Shown piece by piece: positions 5,932 through 10,250 of a stretch of 10,250 bases of DNA; positions within the stretch are counted from its first letter, which is position 1; every line of letters begins with the position of its first letter. The DNA lies in NCBI GenBank assembly GCA_023391955.1, contig JAEWAA010000365.1:1-10250 (forward strand), written 5' to 3'. The DNA is from Bacillota bacterium. GTDB taxonomy: Bacteria > Bacillota > Bacilli > Paenibacillales > NBRC-103111. Position numbers and translations under genes: made by a program. Under the pieces are notes generated by a model. It did no database searches. It had not been told where the DNA came from and was given only the letters and a program-made list of their open reading frames with translations.

Positions 5932-7890
5932 ATGATCAACCGGTTCATTTCGGACGACAGAATCAAACGGATGGCGCGCACCGCTCTTATCGCCGCATGC
6001 CTTGCAGCTTCCGCAGGACCGGGAATTCCGGCGGTGTATGCCGAGGATTTCTGGACACTGGAACGCCAGGCCCGCCAGGATGAGCAGAACGGAAACCTCC
6101 AGGCTGCCGCACCCAAATGGAAGCTGCTGCTGGACCACTACGCAGCTGAGGGGAATGTGGTGAATGCGGCCCTCTACGCCAAAAATCTGGGCAAATATTA
6201 TGATAGCCAGAAGCAATATGAAACCGCCATTTACTATTATGAGCTGGAGAATGAATATTGGCTCCAAGCGGGTTATGACTGGGGAGCCCAGGATCTGTTC
6301 CGGGCGGAGGAAATCCGCAGCACTCTGGATCTGTATGTGCAAACCACAGATGAATCGGCTCTGGCCGCTGCCAGCGACGGAAACGGGGGCGGTTTGGCCA
6401 AGTTCGAGCCGGTATACGGCACGTATCTGGGCATGTATTCCGAATTGGACCCGCAAATGGGCAACCAGTATACCCGCTCCGAGCAATTTTACAATAAGAA
6501 GCATGCCCTCTACCTGGCTTATACCCAATGGGGCAAACCCTTCCCTAGACAGTATGCGGTGAACGCCAAGGCGGCGGGAGCGGCGCTGCAAATCGCCTTT
6601 GAGCCCATGAACGGGCTGGATGAGGTGAAAGATGGGGAATATATCCGCCAATGGGCAGCAGCCGCCAAAGCAACCGGTCTGCCGATTTTTCTCCGGTATG
6701 CCTCCGAGATGAACGGCAACTGGGTGCCCTGGCATGGGGACCCGGCCAAATATATAGAGAAATTCAAGCTGGTCCACGACATCATGGAGCAGGAAGCGCC
6801 GAATGTAGCTATGGTTTGGAGTCCCGGGGATGTCCCCATCAACACCATGTCGGCCTATTATCCCGGTGATGCTTACGTGGACTGGGTGGGCATCAGCATG
6901 TACAGCACCCCATACGAAAACGGTGATTCGTCCAAGCCGCAGTTAGGCCTGGGTCCGGTGGACAGGCTGGATGAGATATACCGGCTGTATGCGGACCGCA
7001 AGCCGGTAATGATCAGCGAAACGGCGGTTACCCATGGAACGGTAACAGACGGGAAAAGCTGGACGGACTGGGGCGTCATGAATCTGGAGCGGGTTTATGA
7101 GATCATGACCAAGCAGTATCCGCGGCTGAAGGCCATTACGTACTTTAACCGGGGGGCTACTCAGCCCGGAGTTACCGATAATTTCCTGCTTCGGGACAAC
7201 ACGGCCATGATGGACGCCTATAAGCGGCTTATCGGGAGCCCGCATTTCCTGACCAAGGTGGAAAACGGAGCAAAACCCGCTGCAGCCGGAGGGTATATCA
7301 AAGCCCAAGCAAAAGCGGCATTTAGCGGGCGGACGGTAGTGTATCCGTATGTCAAGCTGCCAGATATCTATAACGGCAAGGTGGAGTACCGGCTGAACGG
7401 TTTGCTCCTCAAAACTGAATATCCCCCATACAAGGGTGTGGAGCTGGAGGCGGGAGGCATTGTGGCCGGTTCGGTTCTGGAGGTGAAGGCCTTCAACCAG
7501 GCGGGAACCCCTGCCGTTACCCGCCAGCTGGCCCTGGAGCCGCATACTACGGTGACGGTAAACGGCCGCAAGTTGGCTTTTGAGCAGCCGCCTGTGAACT
7601 GGCAGGGCAATGTGCTGGTCCCCATGCGGGCCGTATTCGAGGCTCTAGGAGCGGAGGTCAGCTGGGATCAAACCACCCGGACGGCATCAGGCCGGAAAGG
7701 GAGCACCACAGCCAGCGTCACCATTGACAGCCACACGGCGGTGAAGAACGGCAAGGACTACCGCCTGGAGGCGGCCCCCAGACTCATCAACAGCTATACC
7801 ATGGTGCCGGTACGGTTTATTGCCGAATCCTTCGGCGCCAAGGTGGAATGGGACGGGGCCAATGCGGCTGTCCGGATCACAATTCCATAA
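5932..7890 (+). CDS. Secreted multidomain protein: TPR-like, GH26-like, Ig-like and stalk (CuAO-N) domains
   Basis: The 652-aa protein has a signal peptide: basic residues, ALIAACLAASAG, and a probable cut after VYA (residue 37). Residues 40-125 form helix pairs of TPR type (KWKLLLDHYAAEGN, AIYYYELENEYW). Residues 155-435 look like a family 26 glycoside hydrolase. RYASEMNGNWVPW places the acid/base glutamate at Glu259, YPGDAYVDWVGISMY (310-324) is a family signature, and PVMISET places the nucleophile at Glu363. Both carboxylates are present, so activity is plausible, perhaps on a beta-mannan or similar glycan, but substrate is unknown. The histidine usually before the acid/base Glu in GH26 mannanases is a serine here. 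Residues 445-535 resemble an Ig-like linker (VEYRLNGLLLKTEYPP). Residues 540-652 are a copper-amine-oxidase N-terminal-like stalk domain with two similar halves (VLVPMRAVFEALGAEVSWD; TMVPVRFIAESFGAKVEWD). No anchor motif follows, so release or wall association is open. AGGGAGG lies 7 bases before the ATG. Confidence 0.88.
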   Translation: MINRFISDDRIKRMARTALIAACLAASAGPGIPAVYAEDFWTLERQARQDEQNGNLQAAAPKWKLLLDHYAAEGNVVNAALYAKNLGKYYDSQKQYETAIYYYELENEYWLQAGYDWGAQDLFRAEEIRSTLDLYVQTTDESALAAASDGNGGGLAKFEPVYGTYLGMYSELDPQMGNQYTRSEQFYNKKHALYLAYTQWGKPFPRQYAVNAKAAGAALQIAFEPMNGLDEVKDGEYIRQWAAAAKATGLPIFLRYASEMNGNWVPWHGDPAKYIEKFKLVHDIMEQEAPNVAMVWSPGDVPINTMSAYYPGDAYVDWVGISMYSTPYENGDSSKPQLGLGPVDRLDEIYRLYADRKPVMISETAVTHGTVTDGKSWTDWGVMNLERVYEIMTKQYPRLKAITYFNRGATQPGVTDNFLLRDNTAMMDAYKRLIGSPHFLTKVENGAKPAAAGGYIKAQAKAAFSGRTVVYPYVKLPDIYNGKVEYRLNGLLLKTEYPPYKGVELEAGGIVAGSVLEVKAFNQAGTPAVTRQLALEPHTTVTVNGRKLAFEQPPVNWQGNVLVPMRAVFEALGAEVSWDQTTRTASGRKGSTTASVTIDSHTAVKNGKDYRLEAAPRLINSYTMVPVRFIAESFGAKVEWDGANAAVRITIP

Positions 7891-7974
7891 ATTTGAAAAA
7901 TTCATCCTTTTTTTACGGAATCCGAAGAAGGAAAAGCGCTTTGCAGTCTAGAAAGGGTAAAAGGTAGAGAGGAG

Positions 7975-9960
7975 TTGATCCCAGGCTTGCCAAACCGCAT
8001 TCCGACTGCTCATGATCTGCATTTGTTTCACGAGGGAAATCTGCATCACAGCTACCGTATGCTGGGTGCCCATCCGGCTCAGGAAGACGGGGTTACGGGT
8101 GTGCGCTTTACCGTATGGGCGCCCCACGCCAAGGATGTGGGGATTAGCGGTGATTTTAACGGCTGGACAGCCGACCGTCATTTGATGGAGCCGCTTCTCG
8201 ACTCTGGCGGCATTTGGACCCTGTTTGTCCCCGGCTTGGAGGAAGGGGCCGTCTATAAATACCGGATCACCGGACCAGACGGACGGCGTTTCCTCAAAAG
8301 CGATCCGTACGCCTTTTTTTCCGAGCTCCGTCCCCGGACCGCTTCCGTTGTCAAAAGTCTGGAGGGCTTCCGCTGGAACGATACACGCTGGCGCAGGAAG
8401 CAGGAGAAGGAGCCCGTGTATGCCAAACCATTGAACATCTACGAGGTGCATCTGGGTTCCTGGAAATATATTGAGAATGAAGTGTTCTATACGTATGAGG
8501 AGTATGCGCAGGAGCTGGTGGAGTATGTGATGGAGATGGGGTACACCCATATCGAGCTGCTTCCATTGACGGAGCATCCCTTCGACCGCTCCTGGGGATA
8601 CCAGGCTACCGGGTATTACAGCGCCACCAGCCGTTACGGGCAGCCGGAGCAGCTGATGTATTTCATCAACCACTGCCATGAGAACGGCATCGGTGTTTTG
8701 CTGGACTGGGTGCCCGGGCATTTCTGCAAGGATGACCACGGTCTGCGGCTGTTCGACGGCACCCCCTTGTTCGAGCATCCCGATCCGGATATTGCGGAGA
8801 AACGGGGCTGGGGCACACTCGGTTTTGATTTCGGCAAACCGGAGGTGCTGAGCTTCCTGATCTCCAACGCCATCTTCTGGATGGATGTGTACCATGTGGA
8901 CGGGCTGCGGGTGGACGCCGTGGCCAGCATGATCGACCTGGCATTCGACCGGGATAAGGCTATGGCGCCCAGGAACGCTTACGGCGGTTATGAAAATCTG
9001 GATGCCCTGGGTTTCCTGAAGCGCCTGAACAAAGCCGTGTTCCAGTATTTCCCCGGCGCCTTGATGGTGGCGGAGGATTCCTCCGACTGGCCCATGGTTA
9101 CGGCTCCCGTCCATGCGGGAGGGCTTGGCTTTAATTATAAATGGAATATGGGCTGGATGAACGATGTGCTGCGCTATATGCAGCTGCCGCCCGCAGACCG
9201 CAGGCACCGGCATCATCTCATGACCTTTTCCATGATGTACGCCTATGCCGAAAACTATGTGCTTCCCTTTTCCCATGACGAGGTTGTGCACGGTAAAAAG
9301 TCCCTGCTCAACAAAATGCCCGGCAGCTATGAGGAGAAGTTCGCCAATCTTCGTGTGCTGTACGCTTATATGGCGGCCCATCCCGGCAAGAAGCTCCTGT
9401 TTATGGGAAGTGAATTCGGGCAGTTTGACGAATGGAAGGATATGGAGGACCTGGATTGGGAGCTGGTGGGATATCCCATGCACGGCAAAACTCGTCATTA
9501 TGTCCGGAGCCTGAACGCCATATACATGAAAGAAAAGGCGATGTGGCAGCAGGATCACAGCCCCGGAGGTTTCCAATGGATCGATGCGGACAATGCGGAG
9601 CAAAGCGTTCTGTCCTTCGTCCGGTGGAACAAAGCGGGAGACGAGCTGATCCTGGCCGTATTGAATTTCCGGGAAACCGGGTATCCCGAATACAGAATCG
9701 GGGTTCCCGATGCCGGCATCTACCGGGAGCTCCTGAATTCCGACGCGGAAGAATTCGGAGGCAGCGGGATGAAAACACGCTCCAGGCTGACGGCGGAGGC
9801 TGTACCGTTCCATGGGCAGCCGCACAGCATCCGGATTGCGCTGCCGCCGTTTTCCGCTTTGCTGTTCAAGCACAAAACAGCCGCCAAGGGTTCCTCCACG
9901 GAGAAGCAGGCAGAGCTCCCGGACACGGCAGACCGCACAACCAAGGGAAAGGGGAAATAA
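7975..9960 (+). CDS. glgB: 1,4-alpha-glucan (glycogen) branching enzyme
   Basis: GlgB cuts alpha-1,4-glucan chains and rejoins the piece through an alpha-1,6 link, creating glycogen branches in the cytoplasm. The 661-aa protein has the N-terminal CBM48 module (about 35-120: VRFTVWAPHAKDVGISGDFNGW). The GH13 barrel follows: NIYEVHLGSW (154-163), the nucleophile Asp314 in DGLRVDAV, the acid/base Glu367 in MVAEDSSDWP, and the stabiliser Asp435 in FSHDEVVHGKKSLL. The all-beta C-terminal domain covers about 545-632. A Lys/Thr/Ser-rich tail of some 28 residues (633-661) extends past the usual end. The start is uncertain: TTG at 7975 directly abuts GAGGAG, but AAAAGG lies 10 bases upstream; TTG at 7987 would place GAGGAG 12 bases away. 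Either choice changes only four residues. glgC starts 3 bases after the stop, so they are one operon. I see no convincing promoter in the 84 bases before glgB. Confidence 0.96.
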   Translation: MIPGLPNRIPTAHDLHLFHEGNLHHSYRMLGAHPAQEDGVTGVRFTVWAPHAKDVGISGDFNGWTADRHLMEPLLDSGGIWTLFVPGLEEGAVYKYRITGPDGRRFLKSDPYAFFSELRPRTASVVKSLEGFRWNDTRWRRKQEKEPVYAKPLNIYEVHLGSWKYIENEVFYTYEEYAQELVEYVMEMGYTHIELLPLTEHPFDRSWGYQATGYYSATSRYGQPEQLMYFINHCHENGIGVLLDWVPGHFCKDDHGLRLFDGTPLFEHPDPDIAEKRGWGTLGFDFGKPEVLSFLISNAIFWMDVYHVDGLRVDAVASMIDLAFDRDKAMAPRNAYGGYENLDALGFLKRLNKAVFQYFPGALMVAEDSSDWPMVTAPVHAGGLGFNYKWNMGWMNDVLRYMQLPPADRRHRHHLMTFSMMYAYAENYVLPFSHDEVVHGKKSLLNKMPGSYEEKFANLRVLYAYMAAHPGKKLLFMGSEFGQFDEWKDMEDLDWELVGYPMHGKTRHYVRSLNAIYMKEKAMWQQDHSPGGFQWIDADNAEQSVLSFVRWNKAGDELILAVLNFRETGYPEYRIGVPDAGIYRELLNSDAEEFGGSGMKTRSRLTAEAVPFHGQPHSIRIALPPFSALLFKHKTAAKGSSTEKQAELPDTADRTTKGKGK

Positions 9961-9963
9961 TGT

Positions 9964-10250
9964 ATGCCGCAGAAGGAATGTGTAGCGATGCTTCTGGCCG
10001 GAGGAGAAGGCCGGCGATTGGGGGCTTTGACCAAAAATTTGGCAAAGCCTGCCGTCCATTTTGGCGGAAAGTACAGAATTATTGATTTCACCCTAAGCAA
10101 CTGCACCAACTCCGGCATCGACGCAGTAGGGGTACTGACCCAATATCAGCCCCTGGTGCTGAATTCCTATCTGGGCATCGGAACACCGTGGGATCTGGAC
10201 CGCAAGGGCGGGGGCGTCACCGTGCTTCCTCCCTTCATGAAGTCCAAGGG
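9964..10250 (+). CDS. glgC: Glucose-1-phosphate adenylyltransferase (ADP-glucose pyrophosphorylase), 3'-truncated by window edge
   Basis: GlgC makes ADP-glucose from ATP and glucose-1-phosphate, the committed and usually allosterically controlled step of bacterial glycogen synthesis. Ninety-five codons are visible. They include the nucleotide-binding signature MLLAGGEGRRLGALTKNLAK (residues 9-28), then PAVHFGGKYRIIDFTLSNC, GVLTQYQP and PWDLDRKGGGVTVLPPFM, all hallmarks of the family. The full protein is normally near 380-430 residues, so roughly three quarters lies outside the window. The ATG at 9964 is chosen because AAAGGGGA (9948-9955), inside the end of glgB, sits 8 bases before it. An ATG at 9960-9962 is in another frame and does not give the GlgC sequence. 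Only TGT separates the glgB stop from this start, pointing to translational coupling and balanced synthesis of the two enzymes. Confidence 0.96.
   Translation, partial: MPQKECVAMLLAGGEGRRLGALTKNLAKPAVHFGGKYRIIDFTLSNCTNSGIDAVGVLTQYQPLVLNSYLGIGTPWDLDRKGGGVTVLPPFMKSK

Noticed and set aside
5869..6777. A 302-codon minus-strand open frame opposite the GH26-like gene
   Set aside because: Antisense to signal peptide and catalytic domain of a clear coding gene; hydrophobic look comes from reversed codons.
7893..7921. Possible glgB promoter with TTGAAA as -35
   Set aside because: No acceptable -10 occurs at 16-18 bases; the best hexamer there is CGGAAT.
7891..7974. Possible terminator after the GH26-like gene (T run 7908-7914)
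   Set aside because: The only pairings upstream of the T run are about four base pairs with a long loop; too weak to call.
7948..10059. A 703-codon open frame on the minus strand opposite glgB
   Set aside because: It lies wholly antisense to an unmistakable glgB-glgC pair, and its His/Pro/Gln-rich translation resembles no domain. GC-biased third codon positions explain the lack of stops.
1..10250. CRISPR arrays, insertion sequences, tRNA or rRNA genes, riboswitches
   Set aside because: I saw no regularly spaced repeats, terminal inverted repeats with a transposase, cloverleaf sequences or recognisable riboswitch leader anywhere in the window.

Overview
The window looks like chromosomal DNA from a moderately GC-rich member of the Bacillota, most probably Paenibacillaceae (Paenibacillus or a close relative). 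The reasons are strong AGGAGG-type ribosome binding sites, TTG start codons, a Gram-positive type ParC, a secreted protein with a copper-amine-oxidase-like 'stalk' domain, and a glgB-glgC glycogen operon. This placement is inferred from protein character, not from a database search. There is no transposase, integrase, CRISPR array, tRNA or rRNA gene.

Layout: (1) 1-2217 (+) is the 3' nine-tenths of parC, entering just at the quinolone-resistance-determining region. (2) 2208-2381 (-) is a 57-codon hypothetical gene that converges on parC and overlaps its last 10 bases; a likely parC terminator lies inside it. (3) 2601-3008 (+) is a MarR-family regulator, divergent from the small gene, with a clear extended -10 promoter. 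(4) 3081-5047 (-) is a three-gene operon read right to left: a COG1092/RlmI-like methyltransferase, an RluA-family pseudouridine synthase and a stand-alone DsrE/YedF-C-terminal-like protein. marR and this operon end at a shared bidirectional terminator (3033-3082). (5) 5285-5686 (+) is a 133-aa protein of unknown function with a possible STAS-like fold, closed by its own terminator. (6) 5932-7890 (+) is a secreted multidomain protein: signal peptide, TPR-like helices, GH26-like glycoside hydrolase domain, Ig-like domain and stalk domain. (7) 7975-10250 (+) is the start of a glycogen operon, with glgB complete and glgC running off the window edge.

The three minus-strand genes form a plausible RNA-modification unit: a methyltransferase, a pseudouridine synthase and possibly a sulfur-carrier protein. 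glgB and glgC act together in glycogen synthesis: GlgC makes ADP-glucose, and GlgB introduces alpha-1,6 branches into the growing chain. The GH26-like exoprotein directly upstream has its own promoter and is not obviously part of that pathway.

Most of the window is ordinary housekeeping DNA. The items most worth a second look are the 57-aa protein nested against parC and divergent from marR, the orphan DsrE protein in an RNA-modification operon, the composite GH26 exoprotein, and the unassigned 133-aa protein. I found no convincing evidence of a wholly new multi-gene system.
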